From assembly GCF_000208865.1 (NCBI RefSeq), contig NC_018385.1:558001-622000 (forward strand): 64,000 nt of DNA. The letters are read 5' to 3'. This document shows, in pieces, positions 35,045-47,800 of this stretch. Each line of letters opens with the position of its first letter. The first letter of the stretch is position 1. The notes below the pieces were generated by a model, which saw only the letters and a program-made list of their open reading frames with translations, made no database searches and had not been told where the DNA came from. The position numbers and the translations under genes are program-made. Source of the DNA: Neospora caninum Liverpool (lineage: Eukaryota > Apicomplexa > Conoidasida > Eucoccidiorida > Sarcocystidae).

Positions 35045-35627
35045 AAACTTCGTTTCTTCTCCGAATCGATTCCTTTTCCCCCTCCACCTTTTCTTGATTC
35101 CGCGGCTCAGACGACACCCCCCTGTCCGATCTCGCGGGCGCATTCCCATCTACCGTTCGCGTCGTCCTGCGGCGGTCTCGGTTTTCGGCCCGTTGTCTCC
35201 GTTTTCCCTCCCTTTCTTTTCTTTAGGAACCACGCAAGGTTTTCCCAGTCCGGTTCGGAGCTACGGTACCCTCGGGTTCTCGTCGGGAGACCGCTGCGCT
35301 GGACTCCCGGCGCTCCTCTCTCGCCTGTTCTCTCGTCTCGCTCTGTTGTATGACTCCTTTTCCTCCGTTGTTTTCTCTTTTTGCTTTCGTCTCCCCCACA
35401 CTATTCTCGTCCCTCGGGCGCATCGTTTCCGCCGGGGCCCGTTCGAACCGAAAGCACTTGCCGGAAAATGGCCTTTGTCCCTGCATCCGCGGGAATCCAG
35501 AACTCGCTAGCATCATGCTCCAACCGTAACGCTGATTTCCTCCTGTCCTTTCCTCCTCTGCACCCTTCAGTCCATTCTTTTGTCGAAAGATCTCAGCGCA
35601 CTTCCAGAGCCGGAAAAACCTGCGAAA
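35045..35627. other. short intergenic stretch, probable promoter and 5' UTR of the AMPK gamma gene
   Basis: Strongly T/C-rich on the plus strand. A good acceptor (CACCCTTCAG at about 35568) followed by an open strip up to the start codon suggests either a 5' UTR intron or one more upstream coding exon. No domain-bearing frame is present. Confidence 0.45.
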
Positions 35628-38600
35628 ATGTCGAGGAGGGAAGAAGTGTTCTACCCTCAGGAGCCGGGCTACGAAGAGCGAAGGACGCTCAGCGGAACGA
35701 GTGGACACGCCGTCGAACGCGAACCAAATCGAGCGGGAACAGCAAACAGAGAAGGAGCAGTGAGCATCATCCCCGGTCTTCTCTTCCAGCATGTCGTTCA
35801 ATTTTTCTCCCACAACGAAGTTGTCGACGTGACTCCTGGTTTGACGAAGCTGCTCGTGGTCGATAATCGCCTCTTTGTCTCGACTGCGCTCCAGGTAAAT
35901 CTGAGAACTCAAGCCTCCAGCTTTTTCCTCTCTGCGTTGTCGTCTCCCCTGTCTCTCTTCCCCTTCCCATATGGAGGTCTGTGCCCTGATCTCTCTCTTC
36001 CAACCTGTGTCTCCGGTGTCTCATCTTCTCAAGCAACGTGGGGCCGTCCCTTTTGCTTCTCGCTGATCCTTCTTTCCCCTCGCTCAAAAAATAGACCAAG
36101 TGCCTGTGTGTGGGGCGTGACCGTCAAGGCGTCCTGTCTGCGCACTTTGCTATCTTTTTCTTCCCTTTCTCCTCTTTGCTGCGATATCCACGGCTCGGTC
36201 CATCCTGCTTCCTCCGGAACACGTGGCGCCTCTCCGTACCGTGCATCTGTCTCTTCGTCTCGCGTCGTCTTCCGTCTCCTCTTCAGTTTCAGTCTGCTGA
36301 CGCGCAGTTTTGAGCCCCAGAGTACTGTTATCTTTGGAGCCTGACGCACGGTAATTGGGTTTCCCCTTCCTCCTCTCCACCATGCACTCCGTCGCTGTTC
36401 TTCTCTTTCGACAGGCTTTGAAGGAGTTCTTCTACCGGCCCTTCCCGTGCGCTCCCTTTACGCCCGCCCCTCGCCGCTCCTCCCCGGCTTCGCCTTCGCA
36501 CCCCGTGGCCGACGGCGAGACGCTCTCTGCATGCGCTGCGGAGCTTGTGCCACGGTCACCTCGCGACGCTGCGTGCCCGTCGCCCGCCTCACGCGTTTCT
36601 TCCCAGCCGAAGAGACAGCCGGCGTCGCCCCCGCCCACCGTTCTGTCTCCCGCCACGCTGGGCGCTGCGGCGTTTGCGGGCGCCGACCCGCTCGCCGCCT
36701 TCTCGCCCCCAGAGACCGGTGCGCATGCCTTTTCGCCGTCCACGCATCATGCCGCCGCAAAGGCTGTCGGAGGCGCGTGCGCCTCCCCCCCGAGCGACGA
36801 GAGAGACGCTGCGCGTCAGGACCCGAAGCTGCGGAGTGAGAAGGACGAGCGCGCGGGCACGCGCCAGTCACCGCTAGCTCGCGGCGCCTCGTCTCAGTCG
36901 CTGGACAGAAAGCCGTCTCTCCCCGCTGTCTCGTGCCTGCGCATGCGCAGCGACTTGGCGCGCGGGATCGGCGCGCATGGCGTGTGGCTCTACGACGAGA
37001 CTGCGAAAGTGATCACGGGTTTCATGGACGACAGAGAGCTCTGCGCCTTCTTCATCTGCTGGGCGTACTGGCTGAGGGCGAAGCACGGCGGCGCGCCGTC
37101 GCCCAAACCCGGCGCGGGCCGAAAAGGCAAGGGAGGTACGCATGCAGCGGCGGTGCCGGAAACCAGTGCATGCACCTGCGAACAGACAGCTGCAGAGGGG
37201 CGGGCGGAGAGAAAGGTGGCGCAGCGAACTAGGCGGCACGGCGCCGCGGGGACGAAAACTGTGTGTACAGACAAGGAGGGTTCCGGGATTTTTGCGTGTC
37301 GGATGTCTAGTTGGTGAGAAGTAGGGGAAGAAGCAGAGAGAGGCAGAGACGGGGACGATTGTTCGCGGATGAGGCGCGAGACGAAGACGGAAACGCGGAA
37401 GAAACGAAAGCGAGAGAGTCGACACAGAGAGGCCGAAGAAGGGAAAACCTGTGTCGGGGCCTCGCAAAAGGAAGAGCCCAGGAAGACGAACCGCATCCAG
37501 ATAGGACACATGCGCGGGAGCGCGAGCATCGGGAGACGGGCGGGGACCGGGGGCAGGGGGGGGGTGGGGGGGGGAGGACGTAGCGGGTGCGTTGCCGTCC
37601 TCGTGTGTCTTGCGGTAGACTGTGAAGATGCTTTGGGAGAGAGACGTCTCCGTTCCGCGCTTGTCCCTTCACTTGCAGGACGAAACGGGAAACCTGGCGA
37701 CTCCGCCTCGGCGGGTTCGCGAGGCACGGACAGGAAAGGGCGAGAGCCTGCCGGGAGGGACGAGGTCGAAAAGCGAGAGGCGTGCGAGGAAGGGCGAGAA
37801 CATTCTCGCTCTCAGTCCAGTGTGCACGCGTCTGATCCTCAAGAGCATCTCGGCCAGCGAGGCGAAGACGCCGCCCCCCCGTCTTCTGCCGTGTCGCCTT
37901 CCCGCCCTTCGAGTTCGACCTCTCCCTCGGTCTCTGTCCCGGCTTCTCGCCCGTGTTCCTCGCCTCTGCCGTCCTCGATCTCTGATGACGGCGCGCAATC
38001 GGAAGAGACAGTCTTCGCCATTCTGTGTGGGGCGCCGCCGCCGTGGACATGGACCTTTCAGCAGTGGAGAGGTGAGTGGCGTTCACCTGCGTTTCTTTCG
38101 GGCGTCTTCTCTCACCCTTCCCTCTTCGTCGTTCCGGCTGTCTCGGCTGCGGGGTCGGTCCTGTCGTCCATCGTATTCTCTTCAGCCCCTGAGCTCCCTT
38201 TTCTCGCGTTCTCTTCCTCCTCGGTCTTCTGCTTCGAAGTTCCCGCCCTCTCTTTCCTGGCTTACCTCTCTTGTCTTAGTTGGGTCCTCTCGCTCTTTTG
38301 CACTCCCCGTCGGCTCATCTCGGTGTCTCTTCTCCCGTCCTTGTCTTGGCATGAGAGCCACCGCTCCGGCTTTCGCTGTCTCCGCGGATTGCTGTCTCCC
38401 TTTCTTTGCCTGTTCAGCCTTCTACAAGACGCCATCGCCCGTGCTGTACATCGAACCCAACAGACCGCCGCTCGAGGCCTTGCTGCTTCAGCTGCAAAAC
38501 AGGTGAGCTCCGGCGTCCTCGCCCACGGGCAAACAGTAGGACTGGGGAGAGGCGATGCAGATGAACGTTCCGAACAAGAAGACTTGGAGGTCGTCCCGCG

Positions 38601-41600
38601 TCGATAGTGCCATTCCTTGGCACTGTCCACTGTAACCATGTTGAAACAGGAACAGGAAAACAAAGAAGGTGCGGCTGTATCCTCCCAGCTTTCACTGATT
38701 TCCTAGACGTCTCCTTTTTCTCGCCTTCCTTCTTCGTGTTTCCCACTGTTTTCGTCGGCGTCGTCTTTGTCTGATTCCTGTTTCGTTCCTTCTTCCCATT
38801 TCTTCCCTCCGCCGTCCTCTGGGTGGGTTGTTTGTTTCCTCTCTTCTCGGGATCCAGTCTGTGTGTTGTGTCGTTCGGTCGATGAGCGCCGCTCGGCTGT
38901 CTCGCTGGTTCGCTCTTCTCTCTGTTTTCACCTCTGATGCACCTTTTCCCGCCGTGTCTCTGGCCTCAGATCGGCGACCGTCGCGCTCTGGAATGATGAG
39001 CGCCAGGCGCCCATGATTGTCATCACTTTGAGAGCGCTCCTCGCCCACGCCGTGCAGCACGTGAGTTGCGGGATCGTTTTTCTTTTTTTTCTAATTTCTG
39101 TAGGGACGCCCGTGGCCTTTTTTGAACGGACGCAAAACCAATCTTCCCACGTCTATAATTTCTGAGATGATGCATGCATTCCTCGCGTTTTCTCTCCTGG
39201 CGTATGTGCAAGTGCCCCTCTCCCCTGTCCATAAAGCCACGTGCTCATCTCGTAGGCCTTTCTCTCTTTCTCTGCCGCACATCCACATCTACGCAATTCC
39301 CTGTTGCTCTCGACTCCTGTGGATCTGCAGGATACGTGTGACTGTATGTACACGTGGTTTGATGTATGGATGCAAAGCTGCAAAGACGTGCGCTGAAACG
39401 TTGTCCGTCGTCGTCGTGCTTGTCCAGGGATAAGTGCACCTCCCACTTCCCCGGGGCACGATGGCGCGTGCTTTTGTGATGGGAATAGACGGAATTGGTT
39501 CCCCACTGTTTCTTCCGCAAAGGAATATAGCAGGCATTTCGTTCCACGGCGCGAGGGGCGAGAGTCTGCTTGATCACCCGACAGACGCGGCGGCTGTCCA
39601 CGCCGCTGTGTCTCGCCTGTTCAGCCCCGCGTGTGCTTCTTCCCTTCTTCTTTCCTTCAGCTACGGGGGGACCTCCCCGAGTTCGATCTTCACGTGCACC
39701 ACCTGCAAGTTGGGACTTTCGAGAACATCGTGACTGTGGGGTCAGGGGAGTCAGTTTTGAGCGTTATTGAAACCCTCGACGAAAGCGACATTTCTGCCGT
39801 TCCTGTCGTCAATTCACGCGGTACGTCTCCTCCGGACAGCGCGTACGACGCTCCAAGCTTCAAACCGACCAAAACGCCCCCCCGTTTCCCCTGTTTATAG
39901 ATTAATGAAACCGCATCTTCGCATGCATTTTCCAACCATAGGGGCGTGTAGAGGACTGAAGACACTGGCTCCGCTGCTTCGCAGAAGGTAGCGAAGGGGC
40001 GGGGGGGGGGGGGGGGGGGGATTCAGTGAACTGCAGGCTACCTCCGTTGTAGCATCCGTTGGCGTCCTTTCATAACTCTGTCGGTATACAGATATGCATA
40101 TGCGCATATTTTTGTGTAACGGTGCAGGCACCTGTGTATGTATGCATATGTATTTACGTGCCGGCTTTTTATCTGTCTCGCTTCAGGCGCTTATGTCGGA
40201 TGCTTCACACGGCAAAGTTTTCTTCTTCTCGCCTTGCAGGCGATTCACAACAACGTACGCGTTTCGGCGACTAGTCTGAGGTGGCGTTTGCTCTTCAGCC
40301 AAGCCCTTGGAGGGTTTTTGCGCGTTTGTCCTTTTTCTTGCATGCATCCTCGCGCCGTGATGGGGTGTGCACGAGGTGGACTTCCTGCATTGTCCACGGC
40401 GGCGCCTGTGCCTACATACAAAGAGACACCCGCGTGGATCTCGCTTCGGACGGACCCTTGTTCAAGTGTGCACATGCAAGCGGGACGGTTTTGCATGCGG
40501 ATGCGAATTAACGTCTTGTCCCGTCAGTTGGCGGCCTGCATATCTCCCACAACTCCCTTCACGATCGTTTGTCTCTCCTACTCAAAACTAGACAAATATA
40601 TATATATATATATATACGTATATGTAGATATAGAGACAGCTACATATTGATATAAGTAGAGATATATGTATCGGTAGCTTTGGTTCCGGGTTATGGACGC
40701 GGAGTCTTGTTTTTCGGCCGAGTCGTCTCTGTATCTCTGCGTCTGTGGGTAGAGGGATGGAGTGTATGGGGTTTGACCTCAGGTCAGGGGGGTGGAAGCT
40801 GCGTTCTTCAATTCCTCGCCTTGCCTTTAGACCCCCTTCGATATTGAACAGCCAGTCGGCGAAGCTCTCAGGCAACTCAAGCACCAAGAGGAGCAACTCG
40901 AGCAACAGCGACAAGCCCGCGCGGCAGCGGCGCTCGTCGCGGCGAATCCCCCAGACCAACATCGTCTTGCGTCTTCCCTCTACTATCACACCTTCCGTGC
41001 CTCTGCCTACTACGGTTCGGCGTGCCGCACTCAAGACGCCTTTGCAAGTCGGGCTGGGTACTCCCGCCCCGGTCTCTCGCCAGAGCCGTACGCCGCTTAT
41101 GGCGTCGCACCCTTTGGAGCCTGTCCCTCTGGAGACGGCTCGGGAACTTCTCAAGGGGCGAAGAAACCCGTGCTCGACTCGGTCGTTCGCCTACCGGTAA
41201 GGCCCACAGGAAATGCGGATGTTCTCTCCCGGCGCCTCCTGTGCTGTGCATCTATCCGATTTTCGTAGAGGGGCGGCTGGTGACTTGGGGTGGAGCTGCG
41301 GTCGCACAGACGATGAATACACCATGGGTTCATGCATGCGTGTGTGCGACTCTGTGCAGTGGAAGGGATAAGCACGCTTGGCGCAGATGCGTTTTTGTGG
41401 CAGCGGCTGGGTGGCGGCGAGGGGCGTCCACGTAGTTGGTCCGGGCGTCTTGACGTCTGCAGGCCATGTGTGGTTCGGGGGCTTTCACGTGTATGCGCAC
41501 AGCCGTGCTACGGTTTGCCCTCCCCTTAGCGTTGCCGTTTCTGTTCTTTTGCGATGGACGGCTCCTCTGCAGCACAGACCTGGCGTCGGCTTTGGGCTGA

Positions 41601-41857
41601 TGAGCCGAATGACGAGCCGAGAAAGTCGACGCTTGGACTCGCAAACCGGAGGCTTGCTGGTTGCTTCGGTCTCTCTACGGGACGCTCTTCTTCGCGTGCT
41701 GTTCTCTCCCTACCGCCGTGTCATTTTCCTCGATCACGAGTACGCTTTTCTCAATTGCCTGTCTCTGCTGTGGCCTACATTCAGACGTCTCTCGTTCCCT
41801 CTACTATCGCACACGCCGTCTTGCTCGCTTCCGGTGTTTACAATCATATCCGCACAT

Positions 41858-41896
<39 letters not shown>

Positions 41897-42808
41897 TAAA
41901 AATATAAATACATCTATTTTCATGTATTTCTATTTAGTGGCATAGGTGCAGAGATGGGCAAGTGCATGCAGCCGCATGCGTCTATAGACTCCTGGTCTCT
42001 TTCACGCGGGTGGCCCTATCGTTCTCCTCTCCCTTGCGTTCTGCCAGTGGAGCGTCTCTATTTCGTTTTCCCCCACGGCGCCTCTCCGCTATCCATCTGT
42101 TCAATTCCTGCCTCACACCGAACCCAATGTGCATGCGTCGCCGTACGCCGAATCTCGCATAGGAGGATCTCCGCAGCGATATATGTGCTTTATGTGTGTA
42201 CGATTTGTACGCATCATCATTATGTATGCGCATATTTATGTATATAAATGTACATTCATGTATTCTACCCCGCTAGTCTGTTTTGCCCCTTTGCTTGGGG
42301 TGTTGCATGTGTGCTTGGGACGTCTGTGGCGGTGTTTGCGTTTTCTGTATGCAGAGACCGCGTCTGCGGAATAGTGACGGCGTCGGACCTCGCCGAGTTC
42401 CTCGTGGGATCTGGTCGGGCTCTTTCCTCTCGTGCGTGCACAGAGAGCGCGTTTTCTGAATCTGTCTCGTCGCTCGACCCGGAGCGCTGCATTTTTCCTC
42501 AAGAGCGCCCTGCATCCGCATGCGCACAGCAGGCAAGTGTCTCCTCGCATGTCCCCTCGTCTGCGCCGGCGTCTTCGACCCTCGCGCCAGGGGCAGAGGC
42601 GGAAGGGAAGGCGCCAGGAGACGGGAGCTCGACGGGCCAGTGGACAGCCGACCCCACACAGTCCACGGGGACACCTGTGACGCGCGAGGCAGGCACTCCC
42701 GCGGAAGCGGAGAATCCCGCGGCTTTGGACAGATCACGGCATGCATCCTCTTTCCCTTCTTCCTTGCCGGCGGTTCCTCCTTCGGCACACAGGACAACCT
42801 CAGACTAA
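35628..42808 (+). CDS. AMPK gamma subunit (SNF4-like) with four diverged CBS motifs
   Basis: Ten exons with matching phases encode 923 residues: 35628-35894, 36415-37135, 37679-38071, 38418-38502, 38970-39060, 39661-39820, 40187-40254, 40831-41196, 41573-41739 and 42355-42808. The start context GCGAAAATGTCG is favourable. The product aligns with human AMPK gamma through all four CBS motifs: KLLVVDNRLFVSTALQALKE and GVWLYDETAKVITGF; TFQQWR, PSPVLYIEPNRPPLEALLLQ and ATVALWNDERQAPMIVIT; QVGTFENIVTV, ISAVPVVNSRGAYVGCFTRQ and FDIEQPVGEALRQ; then SVSLRDALLRVL, RRVIFLDHEDRVCGIVTASD. AMPK gamma binds AMP/ATP and links energy state to the kinase alpha subunit. CBS1 carries a roughly 170-residue insertion (about 98-270). 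The Pro/Ser-rich C-terminal tail is extra. Of the ligand-contact aspartates only the CBS4 one (Asp784) is kept. Confidence 0.88.
37531..37577 (+). repeat. G-rich tract in AMPK gamma intron 2
   Basis: A run of several G blocks of three to nine on the coding strand, broken by single A, C or T bases. It could form a G-quadruplex in DNA or pre-mRNA. Confidence 0.8.
40001..40020 (+). repeat. poly-G tract (20 G) in AMPK gamma intron 6
   Basis: An uninterrupted run of 20 G, preceded by GGGGC, on the coding strand. Runs of this length are slippage-prone, so the exact length may be a sequencing estimate. Confidence 0.9.
41860..41892. repeat. (TA)n microsatellite
   Basis: A pure TA tract of about 33 bases in intron 9 of the AMPK gamma gene. 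A shorter tract at 40596-40615 lies in intron 7. Confidence 0.95.
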
Positions 42809-44872
42809 GAGGAGGAGCGTCGACGCCCGCAGAGAAGAGAATGAGCAGGGACGAGAGTGGGCGAGAACGACGCCGCACAGGGACGGCGTTCAGCCTGCCG
42901 AAAATCGTGATCTGTTCGGGCAATACGTGCGTTTCTTCTCTTCGATTCCCTCTCTTCCCGTCCGTCTCTCGCTTCTCTTCCGCTTGTGTCAATCCGCTGC
43001 GAGTTTGCGAGCAGTCGAGCGGGAAGGGAAACGGAGAAAAGCAGGGGACGGCAAATGCAGCCGCAAATTTAGGAGGCTGCGAAAGGGACGGAAGTCAGTG
43101 AGGAGACTCAGAGAGCCGCACACAGCACACAAAAAGGCGTGGATGCAGGCAGGGTTCTTCGCAGTTCCGCAGACAGGCGGGTGGGGCACCGCGGTTCTCT
43201 GCCCGCAGTCTCGTTTCCTTTGTTCCCGATTTGTAGAATTTGTTTTCGTTTTACAGCCCCAACTGGCCGCGTTCCCAACGGTCACGGGCGGCTGCATGCA
43301 GGGGCTGCAGCCGTTCTGGCTCAGTCCCAGTGCTGCTGCGAAGGGGTTCCTCGCACGCGCGTTTCCCTTCTCTTTGTCGGAGCGTGTTGTGAGGGGACTT
43401 TCGTCTTGGGGCCCGGAAAGGAGCGCCATCTGCGTTGGGAGGAAGAATGCTGAACGTCGAGGGGGAAAGGTGAACGGCGATGTTGGGGCCGAGGTCCACA
43501 CGGCGCTTACTTCGTGAAACCAGCTGTCCATCGTTCCTTGTAAAGCAACCTCGATCTCCCTTCTCTGGCATGTCATCCTCGCTCTCGTCTCGAGTCTGGT
43601 TTTTGGTGTCTCTCACGCGTCCGATGTACCGGCGACACGGCGCTTTAACAGTTCACTGTCACACGACACATGTCTCACGCTAGCCCCGGTACGCAACGGG
43701 TACCCCTCGACACACTCCGCTTCTACGTATATTTGGTTAGACTATAAATGTACAGAGATATACCCTAAATGCATATCTTGATGCAGCTATATATACACGT
43801 TTCCCTGAAGCGCGAGACTGACCCGTCGTGAATTTCATCCCCAACCCTGATACCGGGATTTGCCGCTGCGCAGCAGCTTTCGAGTCGATATGAGCGGTCG
43901 GAACACGCTACCATCGAGCGGAGCCGGGGCATCTCTTCCGACGATGAATGTATATTTGAAATGGGGGGGAAATGCGACACTCGAGCAAAAAGTGTTTCCA
44001 GTGAGTTAAGGAGCGACGTCTGCCCGCAGTCACTCGAGTGGAACCTCAACTGAACTATCAGACTTCCCACAGAAAAAGCAAAAGGTTCAAAAGGACGCTA
44101 CCTAATAACGACGACATGCACCTGTGCACGTGGAGCAGGCACCGTTCTGAACAAACAGTTCACACTCAGTAGAGAAGCGTCGTTCTCTTTTCTCCTGTGC
44201 CTGTGCTTTCCTGTCTCTGGAGAGCCCCAATAGAGTTGCACACTGAACTAAAAGGCAAATGACCGTAAGTAGCAGCGGAACGAGGGTGACTCAGAGGCTG
44301 GGTGTCTACACTGGTTTCTTCCTTCGCACATCTTTCGTCTGTTTCTCAGCTCCCCTTTTCTTGCAAGGGAGGCGCTTGAGAAGACTGGACAGCAAGTAAT
44401 ACTGAGAAGGAGCAGGACTAGTCGTTTCGTCCCGTGAGCTAGATCGTATACGGGTTTGCGCTACTCTGGAAAGAAGCGTCGAATGACTCGTGTCAAACAG
44501 TGAAGCATGCGTCAAAGAGAAGTTTTCCATTCTCTGTCCCGCCAGGAGCTGCGGGATCCATACGCTGCGCAAGTCATCTCGCCTACGCGGGGCGAGACGA
44601 GGCGGCGGAACACAGTTGCGGTTTCCCAGTTTATAGCAGAAACCGTCCGAAGCGCGTCACACGGCAACATTTCACGGTCAGGGAGGCGCCCCGGTTGCTG
44701 TCCCTGCTGGCAACTCGACGGTCCGTTTCTTCAAGTTTCAAGAGGGGACTTCCAGCGGAAGAGAAGAGCCCGTGTCTTCATTTTCACGGGAATACATCCG
44801 CATCGAGTTCCCCCCCCGAAACGCGTTTTCGCCACCTGAAGTTGCCGGTATCACCTTTGCTCTGTATATAAG
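42809..44872. other. intergenic stretch between convergent genes
   Basis: This holds the 3' UTRs of the AMPK gamma gene (plus) and the J-RJL gene (minus). Open frames on both strands near 42.7-43.6 kb are compositional and carry no domain. No repeats or RNA genes are evident. Confidence 0.5.
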
Positions 44873-47800
44873 TCATGTTGCGTGCCGCGCAGAACGTGGC
44901 GACAGCTGCTTGTTTGGGGCATCACTTCCAAAGACCTGAGAAAGGATCTTCTTCCGCGCCATCAATACTCTTCGAGCAACGACAGAGAAGAGCGTTTCAA
45001 GGGCCTTGCTTACGTTGTGGTTGGTGTTTGCAGACGTTTCGAAAAACAGCATGCCGTGGGATTCTGCAAAAGCAGAGATCTCGGCTGTAGACACGCATCG
45101 ACCTCCCATGTCGTCTTTGTTTGCCAGCAGAACAACTGCGAAGGAAACAAAAGATATTTCGTTCTGGCTAGAAGACCGAGTATACAAACGAAGGAAAACG
45201 AGGACAGAGTGAGGGAAGGGAGAGCGTACGAGGTGGGTACAAAGTGAATAAAGTAACTCGAAAGGTGAGAAATACATTCTTGTTCGGTCTCCGCCGCATG
45301 GGACACTTCTTGGAGTTCTGTAGTCTTAACGAATGTCAACTGATACGGACAGTAACGAAGCTTGCTAAGATGACTCCTAATGAGAATCTCATCTGATATC
45401 GCTGCTGTCGCCTTTCCCGAGCCAAAGGGACACTTTGAACAACGGCGCAACTGGATTCGCTCCTCAGGCTCACGCGATTCCACAAGAAAGACCGGACTGA
45501 GGAAAACAGTCAGCCCGCTGATAGCGGGTTGCACATAGAATCGGCAACTGTAGGCTCTCCTTCTCTCCTTTTAAAACATGGCACAAAGGAGAAGGTCCTC
45601 ACCCGGAATGAAGGAATTCTCGTCGTTATCGCCGCCTTCCTCTAGTGGAATTGCTTCGCCAGTGTCCCCCCTTCTCTTCCTTTTTTCTTTTTCTGTGCAG
45701 ATGCTCAACCCGTGTGCGTGTGCTTCGTTCAGCCACTCGCGCAGTTCGTCGAATGTTTCCCGGCGCGTGAGGTCGAAGACGAGGAGAAGGCCATCGGTAT
45801 TATCGTAGAAAGGCCGGCGAATCTCCGAAAACTCCTTCCTTCCAGAACAGTCGAAGAAATTCACACGCGCTTGTGTACCCTCGACCTCGACGAGTTTTAC
45901 CCCATAATCAATGCCAATTGTGCTGGCATTCCGCACAACAAACCGACCTTCACAATACCGTTTAATTAGACACGATTTCCCCGTCTTTGCTGCGCCTGTG
46001 GCTAAAATCTTCATGCGCAGCTCTTCCCCTCGGAAGGACACCATATCGTGCAAATTTGCTTTGCCGAAAGGAGACGCAAGGAAACCTAGGTCGCCGTCTC
46101 GCTTCAGCTTCGTCCGGTTCTGCTCTTGAACCCAGCTGGCTGCAGCTGCGGCGCCTAGAAGAGATACAGGCGACCTGGACAAAAAATGTGGTTTCCTGGA
46201 CTTCTTGGTGTCCGAAAGAAGCATGGAGCTAGCGCATTCTCCTTCGTCGCAGCGTTTGACGTCGAAGCTTTCCGTTGTCGATGACCCCACTGAGTATATG
46301 GAAGAGCCGAAGGACGATGAGCATGCTGTCGTGAAGGGGAGCACGCCTTCCGTTCCTGCCTGTTTCTTGGCTTTCAAATCCTCTTCCGGATTGACTTGAA
46401 AAGGACAGACCTTTCTAGAGCCGATGCGATCTGAACTCGGCACACCCGGGGATTCCTGCAAAATTGTGCACATGCGTTACCCGTGGTTCGATTCACATTC
46501 AAGTAACTTTCAGGGTAGCCTGCGTGGTGAGGCTACTGAAGACCAAGTCCAGCGTGTCGAATCGTTATTTTTGCTGTGACCTTTGACTGTTTCAAACTCT
46601 AATTTTTGCATTTTTCTCATGGCGGTTAGTGATGCCCTTCTCGTCTCTCGAGGCAAATGTACAGGTGAATTGAGGTTTAAGAAGGTATTCTCCCGGATCA
46701 CGATTGATGCAACTCCACTGTAACAAGCATCTGTGTCGGCGAAAACGTTTGTTTTCCTCTACAGTAGTCTGCGGGTTTTCGTTGGTGGAGGCCGCGCCGC
46801 AGATTTCTGTTGCCTCTTCCGTATTTTTCTTAAGACCTGAGCAGGACCTAGGAGTACGTAATGCTGGAGCAAAGGCGTTTGCGGCCGCCGTGTGTTCACC
46901 TAATTGCATACAGTGCGTATGGGCATATCACCGTACCTTCGGCGCCTCCTTCTGCCCGGAGACCTGGGGAGAGAAATTAACAGTAGGCGATGGTGAGTCG
47001 AGGGGAAAAGCGGCAGAGAAGGCTTCGAGAAGATCCGTTTTCTCAATGCACGACTGGTGAGGAATTCCGAGGGTAGTCAGGAACCGTTTAAGCTGCTTCA
47101 CATTTAAACGCTTCACAAGGTGTTTGGAACAACCCGCCGAATTTCCATCCCGCAGGGTTTCCTCAGTGATGTTTCCTTCGAGTGCCGCTTTGAATTGTTC
47201 TTCTCCAAGGACTTCGCGTAAGGCCTCTTCGACACAGCCTGTACGCTTCCCCGACCTTGGGTTCCCGCTTTGGTAGTGTCCTACCGATCCTCTTGATTTG
47301 CCTGTACGTTGGGTTGCTTCATCTTTTCCCGTGTTCGCGTTAGAGTCGTCAGAGCCCCAACTGCAACTCGACTGCCTTATCCGCCTTGTATCGAATTCGG
47401 TTGTTGCAGGGATCTTTCTTGGACCATGGGGCGGGTCCCGTCCTCCATTGTTCCAAGAAATATGCCCGGGGCTATTCGCACGGCCGACGTCCCTACAACT
47501 GGTACGTTTCGTCTTCTCTGTGCCCTCTGGGTCTGCAGGAGTTTTTGCGTTTCCAGGGGAGGAAAAGCTGTAACTCTGTCGTCTCGGCGCTTCACCCCGA
47601 AGTCTTTTTAAAAAGTCATCTTTCGATAAGAAATTGCTGTCTCCAGAGGAGATATCTTCCCGTTTCCGTCCCTCATGATGACTCGTGTTACGAGGTTCTC
47701 GAACAAAACCTTCAGCCTCGGTGGAATGCCGCCGTCTATGGCTTGAGAAAGCGGTATTGCCACCTTCAGAACAAGGCTTTCCAAAGAGGCCAACGCGTAA

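Noticed and set aside
42741..43576. Long open frames on both strands past the AMPK gamma stop
   Set aside because: They have no domain and no splice consistency, and they overlap the real C terminus in other frames.
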